Assembly (NCBI GenBank): GCA_902538565.1
Contig: CACBFQ010000001.1
Coordinates: 200,001-264,000 of the forward strand
DNA: 64,000 nt
Direction: 5' to 3'
From: an uncultured Fidelibacterota bacterium
Lineage (GTDB): Bacteria; Fidelibacterota; Marinisomatia; Marinisomatales; Marinisomataceae
Positions 19,611 to 29,669 of the stretch are shown piece by piece; position 1 is the first letter of the stretch, and every line of letters starts with the position of its first letter. A program made the position numbers and the translations under genes. A model generated the notes under the pieces. The model worked only from the letters and a program-made list of their open reading frames with translations, made no database searches and was not told the origin of the DNA.

Positions 19611-20424
19611 TCAAACTGTCCTTATCAAATAAGTTTTTATCTTTTTTCCAATAACTTACTAGCATAATGCATAGAAAAAGGATAGTAAATATACCTCCTA
19701 AACGCATAATATTGGTAGCAAAAATTGTATAAGTATTTTTGTATGGATCATAATGATAACAATACAAAATAATCTTATCTAAAGTACTACCAATTTTCCC
19801 CTCTGATGCTTCTAAAATTCCCAATTTTAAATTCTTAACTGGATATTCAATTCCATATAGATATCGGGAAATTTTTCCTTCAGAACTTAGTAATGTTATG
19901 GCAGCTGGATGCATATATTCATCTCTCTGTGCATCATAATAATATATATAACCAATACTATCTGCAACTTTTTTTATATTTTCTTCTGTTCCAGTAAGAA
20001 AATGCCAGTCATCTTTAATATTTTCTAATCCAAATCCCTTGATGTAATTTTTCTTTTTTTGATTTGCAAATAAGGTTTTTTCATTTGGATTAATATCAAT
20101 AGTTATAACCTGAAATTCATCTCCAGCATTCAAAGTTAAATTTTTTAATGATTCAGCAAGACCATTAAGAACGAGAGTGCATAACATTGGACATTCAAAA
20201 TAATTTAATGTTAAGACTGTTGGGATCTCCTTATTAAAAAAAGTTGATAGCTCTACCTCGCTACCGCTCTCATCGATAAACACTGTATCAAGCGGAATAT
20301 AATCGCCTAAATTTTCAATAACATCTATTTGCTGTTCACTTGGAAATTCTTTTTTTAAAGTTTGGGCATGCGCAAGACTTGTTAGTAAAAGAAAAATAGA
20401 AAGAAAAATACTATTTCTTTTCAT
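19600..20424 (-). CDS. SCO1/SenC-family protein with C-terminal membrane anchor
   Basis: A 274-residue SCO-like protein. A cleavable Sec signal peptide (residues 1-20, ending AHA) leads to a thioredoxin-fold domain with Cys78-x3-Cys82 (CPMLC) and distal His172 (YMHPAAITLL), then a C-terminal transmembrane helix near 238-258 followed by a Lys-rich cytoplasmic tail. This tail-anchored form is common in ACIII/caa3 gene clusters and differs from the usual N-anchored SCO. It sits between the 99-residue gene and coxB, overlapping both by 11-14 bases, which points to CuA assembly of CoxB. Confidence 0.9.
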   Translation of the reverse strand: MKRNSIFLSIFLLLTSLAHAQTLKKEFPSEQQIDVIENLGDYIPLDTVFIDESGSEVELSTFFNKEIPTVLTLNYFECPMLCTLVLNGLAESLKNLTLNAGDEFQVITIDINPNEKTLFANQKKKNYIKGFGLENIKDDWHFLTGTEENIKKVADSIGYIYYYDAQRDEYMHPAAITLLSSEGKISRYLYGIEYPVKNLKLGILEASEGKIGSTLDKIILYCYHYDPYKNTYTIFATNIMRLGGIFTILFLCIMLVSYWKKDKNLFDKDSLNVR

Positions 20425-20710
20425 TCAGAAGGATTTCCTTTGATCTTTCAATAGGAATTTGGTAACTGTTTTCTTCACCATCTTTAGCTTTATAGCTATT
20501 AAGATTTTCTTGCTCAAATTTATTCAGCTCTTCTAAGTTAGTTGAACGCTTACTTAATTTAAATTCATAAGTAGTGCTATCAAGAACTCGAATATAGTAT
20601 TCATAAAGCATGTAAATGGTACCTAGAACAGTTAGAATAAATATAACTCCCCCTATTAGCACTGGTCTTACTGGAATATCTTTTTTTTCGTACCCTGAAT
20701 TATAATCCAT
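20411..20710 (-). CDS. Small single-span membrane protein of the ACIII-caa3 operon
   Basis: A 99-residue protein of unknown function. One transmembrane helix (about 16-36) is followed by a charged periplasmic or cytoplasmic tail whose end, QIPIERSKEILLNEK, resembles the I-P-I-E/D-x-A/S-M/K motif I recall from small proteins in other ACIII-oxidase operons. It lies between actF (2-base gap) and the tail-anchored sco (14-base overlap). It may be an accessory ACIII subunit or an assembly factor linking the complex to the oxidase; no experimental function is known to me. Confidence 0.75.
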   Translation of the reverse strand: MDYNSGYEKKDIPVRPVLIGGVIFILTVLGTIYMLYEYYIRVLDSTTYEFKLSKRSTNLEELNKFEQENLNSYKAKDGEENSYQIPIERSKEILLNEKK

Positions 20711-20712
20711 GA

Positions 20713-21918
20713 TTAATGATTCCTGTGATTAATTGAATGTACAAGCTCTGTGTCATTTAATGGTACAAGATTTGATCTTGAGGTTATGTATTTAAAACCC
20801 CCAATGAAAATTAATGCAAAACTTAACATTGTAATCAAATCGTAAATACCAAAATAAAAATCTTGTTTATGTACAGTAGGCATTATGATAAAATTAATAT
20901 CTATATAATGCATAAATAAAACCCAAATGGTCATAACTTGTAATAACCTAATATTTCTTTTCGAACCTCTAAAAATTAAAATGAAAAATGGAATGAAAAA
21001 TTTCCCTACAATTAATAATACACTTATAACTTTCCAAGAGCCAACCCATCTGTGGAGATACCATATGGTTTCCTCTGGAATATTGCTGTACCAAATGAAA
21101 TAAAATTGTGCGCCAGCTATGTAGCAATAGAATACAGTAAAAGCAAATAAGTACTTTCCTAAATCATGAAAGTGTTCAATAGATACTATATCTTTTAAAT
21201 ATCCCTGATCTTGTAATCTAATTATGGTAAATGTTAAGAAAGCTAAGAATGCTAAGAAAGCTCCTGCAAATGTGTAAACACCATACATAGTTGAATACCA
21301 GTGCGGATCAAGACTCATTTGCCAATCCAATCCTGCAAATGTAAGACTAATAAAGAAAAAGACGCCAATTGGACTCATACAAAAATATCTTAGTCTCTCC
21401 AAAATTTTTATGTCACCGCTTTTATCATGTTTCGTAGAATTAAAGTATATAAATAGTGCTATAATATTCCATAAAGCAAAATATAGGAATGCTCTGAAAA
21501 TAAATGAGTCTTCATTTAAATATGCTAATTTGTGTTGAATTAAATAATCAGCCTCAAAATCATGAGTTTTCCAATAGTAGTGATTAGGAAGCCATTTAAA
21601 TAACTTTTCCATGCCAAAAATAATTGGAATAAATGGTAGAGTGAATAACGGTATTAACATAATTGTATTTTCCATGATTCTTCTTATAGACACACTCCAA
21701 GTTGCTGAAAAAGCATAATGCACCATAATAAAGAACATTCCACCTAAAATGATACTCAACCAATAAAAATATGAAGTTAAGTATGAGAAGTAAAATACCT
21801 TATCTGATGAGCCAAAAAACCAAGTTAAAAGTATTGCAATGTAACCAACTGCAATTAGAATCAAATTATTTGATTTTTTTGAAACATAAGAATAGGTCTT
21901 TGGATCAAGATTCATCAT
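20713..21918 (-). CDS. actF: Alternative complex III subunit ActF
   Basis: A 401-residue polytopic membrane protein with about ten helices, homologous in layout to ActC and the NrfD family but shorter, as expected for ActF, one of the two large membrane subunits of the quinol:cytochrome c oxidoreductase. The AGLDWQMSLDPHWYSTMYGVYTFAGAF segment and LHRWVGSWKVISVLL segment are family hallmarks. The start is a double Met (21918 or 21915) overlapping the actE stop. It sits in canonical order behind actE. Confidence 0.93.
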   Translation of the reverse strand: MMNLDPKTYSYVSKKSNNLILIAVGYIAILLTWFFGSSDKVFYFSYLTSYFYWLSIILGGMFFIMVHYAFSATWSVSIRRIMENTIMLIPLFTLPFIPIIFGMEKLFKWLPNHYYWKTHDFEADYLIQHKLAYLNEDSFIFRAFLYFALWNIIALFIYFNSTKHDKSGDIKILERLRYFCMSPIGVFFFISLTFAGLDWQMSLDPHWYSTMYGVYTFAGAFLAFLAFLTFTIIRLQDQGYLKDIVSIEHFHDLGKYLFAFTVFYCYIAGAQFYFIWYSNIPEETIWYLHRWVGSWKVISVLLIVGKFFIPFFILIFRGSKRNIRLLQVMTIWVLFMHYIDINFIIMPTVHKQDFYFGIYDLITMLSFALIFIGGFKYITSRSNLVPLNDTELVHSINHRNH

Positions 21919-22523
21919 GAATTGTCACCTAACTTATTTTGCTCTTCTTGTGGCAAATCTTCAAAAGTAGCATTTTGACTTCTTTGAAGTGCTCTTACAT
22001 AATGGACGATCGACCAAACATCTTCAGTATCTATCTGATAACCGTAAGCAGGCATACTTCGCAGACCATAAACTATAGTATTATACATCTCTCCATCGGC
22101 TTGCTCTCTGATGCGTTGATCATGTAAATTTGCTGGAATTACTGGATAATCATATTGAGTTACAATACCTTTTCCGTTACCAACCTGTGAGTGGCAAACA
22201 CTACAATAAATGTTATACCTTTCCTGCCCTCTATCAAGAACTTCAGCAGACAATTCAAGTGGGTTAGAAATTATAAATGTGCCGTCATCATTTTTACCAC
22301 TAATAAATGAATGATTCTCAGCAATCATTCCTCTTGCTACAGTTCCTTCAATAGGCTTTCTCATGGTTGATCCATCAGTAAAAAAATTACTTTCTTCCAA
22401 AGAACGATATTTCTGTTGATTATCCATATTTGGATTTAAATGTATTGGAGTACTTTCAAACTTTGAACCTCTGAAACATCCGGTCAGAAATAGTAAACAA
22501 AATAAAATAATATTAATTCTCAT
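21915..22523 (-). CDS. actE: Alternative complex III subunit ActE, monoheme cytochrome c lipoprotein
   Basis: A 202-residue lipoprotein cytochrome c. The signal peptide ends in a lipobox with Cys16 (FLTGC). A single c-type heme site, Cys107-x2-Cys110-His111 (YCSVCH), sits in a class I cytochrome fold with GLRSMPAYGYQI supplying the likely axial Met. The protein carries electrons from ActA/ActB hemes and FeS clusters toward the caa3 oxidase. It overlaps actD by 11 bases and actF by 4. Confidence 0.94.
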   Translation of the reverse strand: MRINIILFCLLFLTGCFRGSKFESTPIHLNPNMDNQQKYRSLEESNFFTDGSTMRKPIEGTVARGMIAENHSFISGKNDDGTFIISNPLELSAEVLDRGQERYNIYCSVCHSQVGNGKGIVTQYDYPVIPANLHDQRIREQADGEMYNTIVYGLRSMPAYGYQIDTEDVWSIVHYVRALQRSQNATFEDLPQEEQNKLGDNS

Positions 22524-23046
22524 CTGTCAATACCTCTATTTCAGTTCCACCAATATTTTTTAAAAAATCGATTACACCACTTTCATCATACTTAGGATCA
22601 TCAATTTCAATGCTTACATAAAATGCATCACTACTGACATCAGAAAATTTTTCAGAATAAAAAACAGGGTGATGGAATCTTGGAATACGATTAAAGAACA
22701 TCATTCCAAATACTGCACCAAAAGCACTAAATAAAACCATTAACTCAAAAGTAATAATAGCATACGCAGGATATGCAAAATATGGCTTACCGCTAATGTT
22801 CATTGGATATTCAATAGAGTGAATCCAAGTTTGTAGCCCAAAACCAAACAATGCTCCAGTTAAACCCATTACTCCAATAACATAACCAAGCTTTGAACGT
22901 TTTAAACCCATGGCATCATCCATACCATGAATTGGAAATGGTGAATGACAATCAAATTTAGTAAAACCTTCATCACTTACTTTTTCTGCAGCATGCACCA
23001 ATGATTGAGGATTGTCAAACTTTGCTATTACACCATATTTACTCAT
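22513..23046 (-). CDS. actD: Alternative complex III subunit ActD (DUF3341)
   Basis: A 177-residue subunit with two transmembrane helices (about 53-75 and 92-118) forming the DUF3341 hairpin. The N-terminal [20 protein letters not shown] and the [17 protein letters not shown] region are typical. I place the start at 23046 because GGAG lies 6 bases before this ATG; an ATG 12 bases upstream has no ribosome site. The start overlaps the actC stop by 8 bases. ActD is a structural subunit without cofactors. Confidence 0.93.
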   Translation of the reverse strand: MSKYGVIAKFDNPQSLVHAAEKVSDEGFTKFDCHSPFPIHGMDDAMGLKRSKLGYVIGVMGLTGALFGFGLQTWIHSIEYPMNISGKPYFAYPAYAIITFELMVLFSAFGAVFGMMFFNRIPRFHHPVFYSEKFSDVSSDAFYVSIEIDDPKYDESGVIDFLKNIGGTEIEVLTDEN

Positions 23047-24418
23047 GACTATCTCCATGATGTGGATCCGACTCAGGTAAAACTAATTTTGCTTCTGCAA
23101 TTGAAACCATTGGTAAAAATCTTAGGAATAATAAAAATCCTGTAAAAAACAATCCGAACGTTCCCAAGTAAATAGCAACATCCCACATTGTTGGATTATA
23201 CATTGCCCATGCTCCAGGCATAAAATCTCTATGGAGTGTGATAACAACAATAACAAATCTTTCGAACCACATTCCAATATTCACAAGAATAGAGGTAATA
23301 AATAAAAATGGAATGTGTCTTCTGTATTTTTCAAACCAAAAGAATTGAGGTACTACAACATTACAAAATATCATTGCCCAATAACCCCACCAATATGGAC
23401 CTAAAGCTCTATTAACAAATGCAAAGGATTCGTATGGATTTCCACTATACCAAGCAACAAAGAACTCCATGGAATAGGCATACCCAACCATACAGCCTGT
23501 TAATAACATAATCTGAGCCATCTTGTCTAAGTGCTCAACAGTGATAATATGTCCTAAGTTATAGACTTTTCTTGCAATGATTGAAAGGGTCATAACCATC
23601 CCAAAGCCAGAATAAATTGCTCCAGCTACAAAATAAGGTGGAAAAATTGTTGTGTGCCAACCAGGAATTACACTTGTTGCAAAGTCAGAGCTAACAACAC
23701 TGTGCACAGATAAAACTAGAGGAGTTGAAATACCAGCAAGTACTAAATAGGCAAGCTCATAGTGTTGCCATTGACGATTTCCACCTCTCCATCCAAGAGC
23801 AAAAAATCCATAAACTTTCTTTTTTAAACCTTTTGCTCTGTCTCTTAATGTTGCTAAATCAGGTATTAAGCCTGTGTACCAAAAAAGTAAAGAAACAGTA
23901 AAATATGTAAAGACAGCAAAGAAGTCCCAAATCAATGGACTGCGCATGTTAGGCCACATTCCCATTTGGTTTGGAAGTGGTAAGAACCAATATGCAACCC
24001 ATATTCTACCAACGTGAATTCCAGGAAAAACTAGTGCACAAATAACAGCAAACAAAGTCATGGTTTCTGCAAACCTGTTAATTGCATTTCTCCAGTTCTG
24101 TCTGAACAAATGTAAGATTGCGGATATCAATGTACCAGCATGACCTATACCAACCCACCAAACAAAATTGATGATAGCCCAACCCCAAAAAACAGGATTA
24201 TTAATACCCCATATTCCAGTACCTTCCCAAATTAGAAATCCAACGCTTCCAACAAAAATAGATAAAAGCGAAAGTGAAAATCCAAATAATAACCACCATT
24301 GAATTGGTGTTTTTTTCTGTTCAGGTACACCAGCAATATCCTCAGTAATAGATGTAAAATCCTGGTTTCCAGGAAGAAGTTTTTCTGCTCTAATCAAAGC
24401 TTTTGATTTGATTGACAT
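23039..24418 (-). CDS. actC: Alternative complex III subunit ActC (NrfD-like quinol-binding)
   Basis: A 459-residue NrfD/PsrC-family membrane subunit with about ten helices. It begins with a polar cytoplasmic segment and includes [21 protein letters not shown], the [13 protein letters not shown] segment and a [27 protein letters not shown] stretch; these surround the quinol site in known ACIII structures. It passes electrons from quinol to the FeS clusters of ActB. The gene starts directly after actB (adjacent codons) and precedes actD. Confidence 0.96.
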   Translation of the reverse strand: MSIKSKALIRAEKLLPGNQDFTSITEDIAGVPEQKKTPIQWWLLFGFSLSLLSIFVGSVGFLIWEGTGIWGINNPVFWGWAIINFVWWVGIGHAGTLISAILHLFRQNWRNAINRFAETMTLFAVICALVFPGIHVGRIWVAYWFLPLPNQMGMWPNMRSPLIWDFFAVFTYFTVSLLFWYTGLIPDLATLRDRAKGLKKKVYGFFALGWRGGNRQWQHYELAYLVLAGISTPLVLSVHSVVSSDFATSVIPGWHTTIFPPYFVAGAIYSGFGMVMTLSIIARKVYNLGHIITVEHLDKMAQIMLLTGCMVGYAYSMEFFVAWYSGNPYESFAFVNRALGPYWWGYWAMIFCNVVVPQFFWFEKYRRHIPFLFITSILVNIGMWFERFVIVVITLHRDFMPGAWAMYNPTMWDVAIYLGTFGLFFTGFLLFLRFLPMVSIAEAKLVLPESDPHHGDSHE

Positions 24419-27400
24419 CTATTGATAACTCCCATTTTGAGATTTTGAAACAAGCATTGGGTTCTGATTTCTAATTTTTGCCAAATAAGTTGTTCGTGGA
24501 GCAGTACCTAAATGAGCTAGTAATGCATAATCGCGATTTCTTCTTTTTGCTTTGCTAACTTCACTGTTAGGATCATTTATATCTCCGAATTTAATTGCAT
24601 CAGCGGGACATGATTGTTGACAAGCAACCTGGAAGTCTCCATCTTTAATTTCTCTTCCTTCATTTTCCGCAGTAATTCTAGCTGAGCTAATTCTTTGATA
24701 ACAGTATGTACATTTTTCCATTACACCTCTAAACCTGATGGAAACATCCGGATTCATTGCCATCTGTACCACTTCAGGCAAATCTCTTGTGTAATTGTAA
24801 AAATTAAATTTTCTTACCTTGTAAGGACAATTATTTGCACAATATCTGGTTCCAAGGCATCTATTATAAGTCATTTGATTTACACCATCGGAAGAGTGTG
24901 TCGTAGCAGCTACTGGACAGACAGATTCACAAGGTGCAAGCTCACAATGAACACAAGCTACAGATTGAGTCGACACTTCAGGATTATCAGGATCTCCAGC
25001 AAAATAATTATCTATTCTTATCCAATGCATTTCTCTACCATTCATAACCTGCTGCTTACCTACAACTGGAATATTATTTTCACTTTGGCAAGCAATGGAA
25101 CAAGCATTACAAGAAGTACAACTCGTTAGATCGATTGACATTCCCCATTGTGGTCCTTTTGAATAATCCCAATCAGGATTATACATTGAATGATCAGCCC
25201 AACTTCTATTCTTATCTGGTTTATGTTGTTCAACCTTTTTTTGAACCCAATCAGGATTATCTTTATAGTAATCTAGTGTTGACTGTTTAACTAATTCTGG
25301 TATTCTTGATTGTGTCTCTTTATTGGCAAGGTCATCAAAACCTGGTGCAGCATACTTATCATCCTCTAATCCGTGATGATCTTGAGTTGAAGCTAGTGGA
25401 TATGTTTCGCTTAAAACTTTTATAGATCCATTTAATATAAATGATGGACTATCAGAACTTCTTAATGGATAAACATTAAATCCAACTTCATTTCCAATTC
25501 TTCCATTGAATTTTCTTCCATAACCCAATTCAAGGGTTATTGATTTTTGATTTTGTCCTGGTGTTATAAAAGCAGGAATATTTATAGATTTATCTCCAAC
25601 TGAGATTTCTAACATTTGACCATTTTTGATATTTAGTTTCTTTGCAACCTTTATACTAATTAGTGCAGCATTATCCCAAGTTAGGCTTGTTATTGGCTTA
25701 GGAATTTCTTGCAACCAACCGTTGTTTGCATACCTCCCATCGTAAACAGAAGAGGAAGGACAAAAAACAATTTCAAATTTATCATTATTTAAACTATAAT
25801 TATTTAATACAGCTGTAGATATTTTTGAAGCAGGCCTGACATTGACCTTTTTAAAAATTGGTTTTTTATATAACCCATCATGTAAAACTTTATCCCATTC
25901 TCTTTCAAAATTTCCACTTTTAATAATGTTTGATTTCCAAACATTTTTAACAGTATCATACGCACTTTGCTCTTTTGAGTGAATGATTGGAGAAAGTACT
26001 TGGATGATACTTTTAGAATCAAATAATGGCATAATTTGAGGTTGAACAATACTTACATGTCCATCGTAAGTCATTGCATCTCCCCAACATTCAAAATAAT
26101 GGTTCATAGCAATATTCCATGAACATAGCTTTGAGGTTTCATCAATTATATTAGTTAGATGAACTGAATTTTTAACTTTTTTCAATGATTCTGCAAAATC
26201 AAAATCAACAGGAGAATCATAAACTGGATTGGCGCCAAGAATGATTAAATTATTAATCTTGCCATTTTTCATGTCATTGCAAAGTGACTCAAAATTCTTT
26301 ATCGATGAAACCTGAGACATATTTAAAGGATAATAATCAACAGGAGCTTTTAAATTATAATTAATTAGAGCAATCAATTGGTGGAACTCTTTAGATAAAG
26401 ATGAACCTCCAATTATAATTGATTCACCTCTTCCATCAAATAAGTCTTTTGCGGCAGCTTTAACCCATAAATTATTTGAACTCTTAACTTTTTTGGCTTC
26501 AATTCTTAATCCAAGCTGTTTGAGTTCATAAGCTAATTCAGCTAATAAATTTTCCATCTCATATTGAGGGACATTTAGCCTGTGATCAGCACTTGTTCCG
26601 GTAGATGATATAGAGCTTTCAGCAACATACAATCTATTCATGGTGCTATTTTCGTCAACAATGTTTCTATTCTGAGCAAACTTTCTTGTATGGTATATAT
26701 TATTATCATCGACTCCCAAAAAGTCTGAACCCAATGAAACTATAATCTGAGCTTTTTCTAATCTATAAAGCGGTTGCAATCTTTTTGAAAACGCTAGTTC
26801 GATTCCGTCATATAAATTTTCGTTATTAACTGATTCATATACAACCCAATCTGCATTTGGTAAATTCTTTTTAAAGTCTTCCTGAATAGACTTAATAGTT
26901 GGGGAAGATGACTCTTGCATGAGCACTGCCAAACCTTTACCATTTCCATCATTGATACTTTTAGCAAACTTTAAATATTCATTCCAATCAACTTTATTAC
27001 CTTTAAACTTTACACCTCTTGCTCTATCAGGATCATACATTTCTAATGTGCTAGCCTGTGCAAAGGAATTTGATTTACCTAAAGAAGTTGGATGTTTTTC
27101 ATTACCCTCAACTTTCACAGGTCTTTCATCATGATTTTCAATAACAACACCTAAAGCATTATTTTTAAAAGGTAAAGTACTTGCATAATATTTAGGAATA
27201 CCAGGAATTGTACCAATTTCAGCTTCAACATAAGGGATGATTTTTTGAACAGGCTTTTTACAACCCTCTAATCCAGCAAGCGCAACTGATGCAGCAATCA
27301 ATGATAAAAAATTTCTTCTTGAAAGACCGTTATCAACATTATGCTCAGACTGTTTTAAAAAACGATTATAATCATCTTCTGATGAAATATCTTTAAGACT

Positions 27401-27493
27401 TTTCCAGTACCCAAATTCTTGATTAGTAGTATCCTCAAGAACGTGAGAATTAGTCTTAACAAATTCTTGATTCTTCTTTTCTATCTGTGACAT
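24419..27493 (-). CDS. actB: Alternative complex III subunit ActB, molybdopterin-like/FeS protein
   Basis: A 1024-residue two-part protein. An N-terminal extended Tat signal contains YWKSLKDI, twin arginines at 59-60 and a lipobox-like Cys78 (LEGC). The next ~650 residues form a molybdopterin-oxidoreductase-like domain that in this family lacks the cofactor. The C-terminal ferredoxin-like domain has four cysteine clusters (CTSCNACSIAC; CVHCELAPCESVC; CLGTRYCANNC; CTYC with CQQSC), predicting three 4Fe-4S and one 3Fe-4S centres. The start at 27493 is the ATG with GAGGA upstream; it overlaps actA by 13 bases. Confidence 0.96.
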   Translation of the reverse strand: MSQIEKKNQEFVKTNSHVLEDTTNQEFGYWKSLKDISSEDDYNRFLKQSEHNVDNGLSRRNFLSLIAASVALAGLEGCKKPVQKIIPYVEAEIGTIPGIPKYYASTLPFKNNALGVVIENHDERPVKVEGNEKHPTSLGKSNSFAQASTLEMYDPDRARGVKFKGNKVDWNEYLKFAKSINDGNGKGLAVLMQESSSPTIKSIQEDFKKNLPNADWVVYESVNNENLYDGIELAFSKRLQPLYRLEKAQIIVSLGSDFLGVDDNNIYHTRKFAQNRNIVDENSTMNRLYVAESSISSTGTSADHRLNVPQYEMENLLAELAYELKQLGLRIEAKKVKSSNNLWVKAAAKDLFDGRGESIIIGGSSLSKEFHQLIALINYNLKAPVDYYPLNMSQVSSIKNFESLCNDMKNGKINNLIILGANPVYDSPVDFDFAESLKKVKNSVHLTNIIDETSKLCSWNIAMNHYFECWGDAMTYDGHVSIVQPQIMPLFDSKSIIQVLSPIIHSKEQSAYDTVKNVWKSNIIKSGNFEREWDKVLHDGLYKKPIFKKVNVRPASKISTAVLNNYSLNNDKFEIVFCPSSSVYDGRYANNGWLQEIPKPITSLTWDNAALISIKVAKKLNIKNGQMLEISVGDKSINIPAFITPGQNQKSITLELGYGRKFNGRIGNEVGFNVYPLRSSDSPSFILNGSIKVLSETYPLASTQDHHGLEDDKYAAPGFDDLANKETQSRIPELVKQSTLDYYKDNPDWVQKKVEQHKPDKNRSWADHSMYNPDWDYSKGPQWGMSIDLTSCTSCNACSIACQSENNIPVVGKQQVMNGREMHWIRIDNYFAGDPDNPEVSTQSVACVHCELAPCESVCPVAATTHSSDGVNQMTYNRCLGTRYCANNCPYKVRKFNFYNYTRDLPEVVQMAMNPDVSIRFRGVMEKCTYCYQRISSARITAENEGREIKDGDFQVACQQSCPADAIKFGDINDPNSEVSKAKRRNRDYALLAHLGTAPRTTYLAKIRNQNPMLVSKSQNGSYQ

Positions 27494-28128
27494 TTTTGAC
27501 AATCCTCAACAGGTCTTTCTTCACCATGTTCTGCTACCCACGATGAAACAAATTGATCATAATCTGCAGGTGGAGTCCAATACATATTGGTTACTTCACT
27601 TACAGGTCTTACTTCAGGTGCATCAGATCTATGACAATCTAAACACCAATCCATACTTAAAGGTTGGACTTGATAAACAACTTCCATTTCTGCAATATTT
27701 CCATGACAAGATATACAAGCTACTCCAGAATTAACATGAACGCTGTGATTAAAATAAGCGTATTCTGGAAGCATGTGAACTTTTATCCATTCAATTGGTT
27801 TTCCAGTTTCCCAACTTTCTCTTACTAATTTCAATTTTTCGCTGTCAGTTTTTACATAAGTATGACAGCCCATACATGTTTCAGTTGGAGGTATTACTGC
27901 TGAATAGCCTTGCTCAACACCAACATGACAATAGCGGCAATCTATACCCATATCACCAGCGTGTAATTTATGACTATATGGAACTGGTTGAGTTGGCGCA
28001 TAACCAACATCTGTATAGTAAGGAGAGCCATAATACCAAATAAAAGAAGATAACGAAAAGATTAGCAGAAAAACTGCTATCAGGAAAATTCCTGGAAAAT
28101 TATTTGTCCATCTTGGGAATATTTGCAT
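27481..28128 (-). CDS. actA: Alternative complex III subunit ActA, pentaheme cytochrome c
   Basis: A 215-residue membrane-anchored multiheme cytochrome. One N-terminal transmembrane helix (about 12-33) is followed by a periplasmic domain with five CxxCH sites at Cys64, Cys85, Cys138, Cys162 and Cys210, the expected pentaheme count for ActA. The conserved PVPYSHKLHAGDMGIDCRYCH opening supplies additional axial His. It is the first gene of the respiratory operon; a putative promoter lies at 28177-28205. A weak AAGAG ribosome site precedes the ATG. Confidence 0.96.
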   Translation of the reverse strand: MQIFPRWTNNFPGIFLIAVFLLIFSLSSFIWYYGSPYYTDVGYAPTQPVPYSHKLHAGDMGIDCRYCHVGVEQGYSAVIPPTETCMGCHTYVKTDSEKLKLVRESWETGKPIEWIKVHMLPEYAYFNHSVHVNSGVACISCHGNIAEMEVVYQVQPLSMDWCLDCHRSDAPEVRPVSEVTNMYWTPPADYDQFVSSWVAEHGEERPVEDCQKCHR

Positions 28129-28176
28129 TTTAACTCTTATAAAAAACCTTAATAATTTTCATAAAATTATGTGTAA

Positions 28177-28205
28177 ACATTACGTCTATAATGGTCTTCA
28201 GTCAA
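28177..28205 (-). promoter_or_regulatory. Candidate promoter of the actA-ctaB operon
   Basis: On the minus strand TTGACT (28200-28205) and TAATGT (28177-28182) are separated by exactly 17 bp, about 50 bp upstream of actA. The -35 matches 5 of 6 bases but the -10 only 3 of 6. On the opposite strand a perfect TATAAT at 28187-28192 could serve the divergent transporter gene, though with no good -35. No other candidate in this 131-bp divergent gap is better. Confidence 0.35.
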
Positions 28206-28259
28206 GAGATAAAACTTAAGTATTAACTTTTTTTGATTAAATATGATAAATTCAAATTC

Positions 28260-29669
28260 ATGAACGAATCATATAAAGTTATTTCTTCATCAATTCTATT
28301 CTGGTTTTCTCAAAAAAAATGGTTTGTTTACAGTGTACTCATTTCAATATTTCTTTTAAATTTATCTACGCCAGTTGGACTTACAGTTCCAGCCTATCAC
28401 AGCTTAATTATACTTCTGCTCGTTTTTATGCTTGTAACATTTGAACCTATACCATTTCCAGCTATCGCATTACTTACATTAGTTTTACAAGTTGTTCTTG
28501 GAGTTGCACCTCCAGATGTTGTAGCCTCTTCTTTTATGAATGATGCAGTATTATTTGTGATGGGCTCATTAATGTTCGCTATTGCAATTGTACATCAAGG
28601 ACTTGATATACGATTAGCAAAATTGATTATTAAAATTTTTGGGAAAAGTAAAAGAATGTTTTTAGCAGGACTTATGACTATCTCTGCTATTCTATCTTCT
28701 TTCCTGGGGGAGCATACAGTTATTGCAATTATGCTACCGATTGGCTTATCTGTAATAAAAAATATTGACACCCAACAAGCAGATGGAAAAAATGCTGTAC
28801 TGCTCACTTTATTTTCTATCGCTTATGGTACAATTATTGGATCAATTGGAACGCCATCTGGTGGAGCTAGAAATGTAATAATGATTAACTATCTTCAAGA
28901 ATTTAGTAATGTCAGTATTGATTATTGGAAATGGATGAAGCACGCATATCCGATTTTAATGATACAGTTAGTTGTGGCTTATTTTGTGCTTCAATTTACT
29001 TTTCCATCTTCATTGAACAATATTAAAATGCGAGGATTCAAAAAAAATGTTGGTAAAACAGATGTGAAAAAAAATATAAACCATCTTTTTTCATGTTTAA
29101 TCATCATTGGTATTGTTTCAAGCTGGTTTGCATTTAATGATATTTATGGGTTAGGAATAATTGCACTTGCCGGAGCGTTAACGTTTATGATTTTTGGAAT
29201 GATTTCATGGGAAGAAATAAATAAAAATACAAACTGGGGAGTCATTCTTCTTTTTGCAGCAACAATTTCATTGGGGTTTCAAATTAATGAAACAGGCGCT
29301 TCCTCATGGCTTGTTTTAAAATTCAATGAATTGTTAGCAACTTTGCCTTCAAATTCAATGAATGTAAGTTGGTCAATAATGGCGGTTTTATCGGGACTTA
29401 CTGCTAACTTTTTTACTAGCTCAGCTACTGTATCTTTAATTGGACCAATGGCGATTGAGCTTCATCCAACAGATATTTCCTTTGCTCTTTCTTCAGCAAT
29501 AGCCTCAGGGTTTTCATTCTTAACTGTAATTTCATCTCCAACAGCAATGATTATATACTCTACTGGGCTGGTTTCGACTAAAATGTTTTTTAGAGTTGGA
29601 ACATTGATGTTTAGTATTTCGATTATTATTTTGTATTTAATGTCACAATTTTATTGGGTAAAGCTATGA
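28260..29669 (+). CDS. SLC13/DASS-family anion transporter
   Basis: A 469-residue membrane protein of the divalent anion:Na+ symporter family, which imports dicarboxylates, sulfate or phosphate. About eleven to twelve helices and two transport motifs are visible: the IGSIGTPSGGARNVIM segment (usual SNT-like motif replaced by SGGAR) and the C-terminal TANFFTSSATVSLIGPMAIEL and SPTAMIIYSTGLVS segments. The ATG at 28260 is preferred; a TTG 27 bases upstream is possible, and neither has a Shine-Dalgarno. The stop overlaps the Usp start as ATGA, so the pair is coupled. Substrate unknown. Confidence 0.88.
   Translation: MNESYKVISSSILFWFSQKKWFVYSVLISIFLLNLSTPVGLTVPAYHSLIILLLVFMLVTFEPIPFPAIALLTLVLQVVLGVAPPDVVASSFMNDAVLFVMGSLMFAIAIVHQGLDIRLAKLIIKIFGKSKRMFLAGLMTISAILSSFLGEHTVIAIMLPIGLSVIKNIDTQQADGKNAVLLTLFSIAYGTIIGSIGTPSGGARNVIMINYLQEFSNVSIDYWKWMKHAYPILMIQLVVAYFVLQFTFPSSLNNIKMRGFKKNVGKTDVKKNINHLFSCLIIIGIVSSWFAFNDIYGLGIIALAGALTFMIFGMISWEEINKNTNWGVILLFAATISLGFQINETGASSWLVLKFNELLATLPSNSMNVSWSIMAVLSGLTANFFTSSATVSLIGPMAIELHPTDISFALSSAIASGFSFLTVISSPTAMIIYSTGLVSTKMFFRVGTLMFSISIIILYLMSQFYWVKL

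Noticed and set aside
24695-25129. 144-codon plus-strand frame
   Set aside because: Lies opposite the FeS domain of actB, whose cysteine motifs are certain; no ribosome site.
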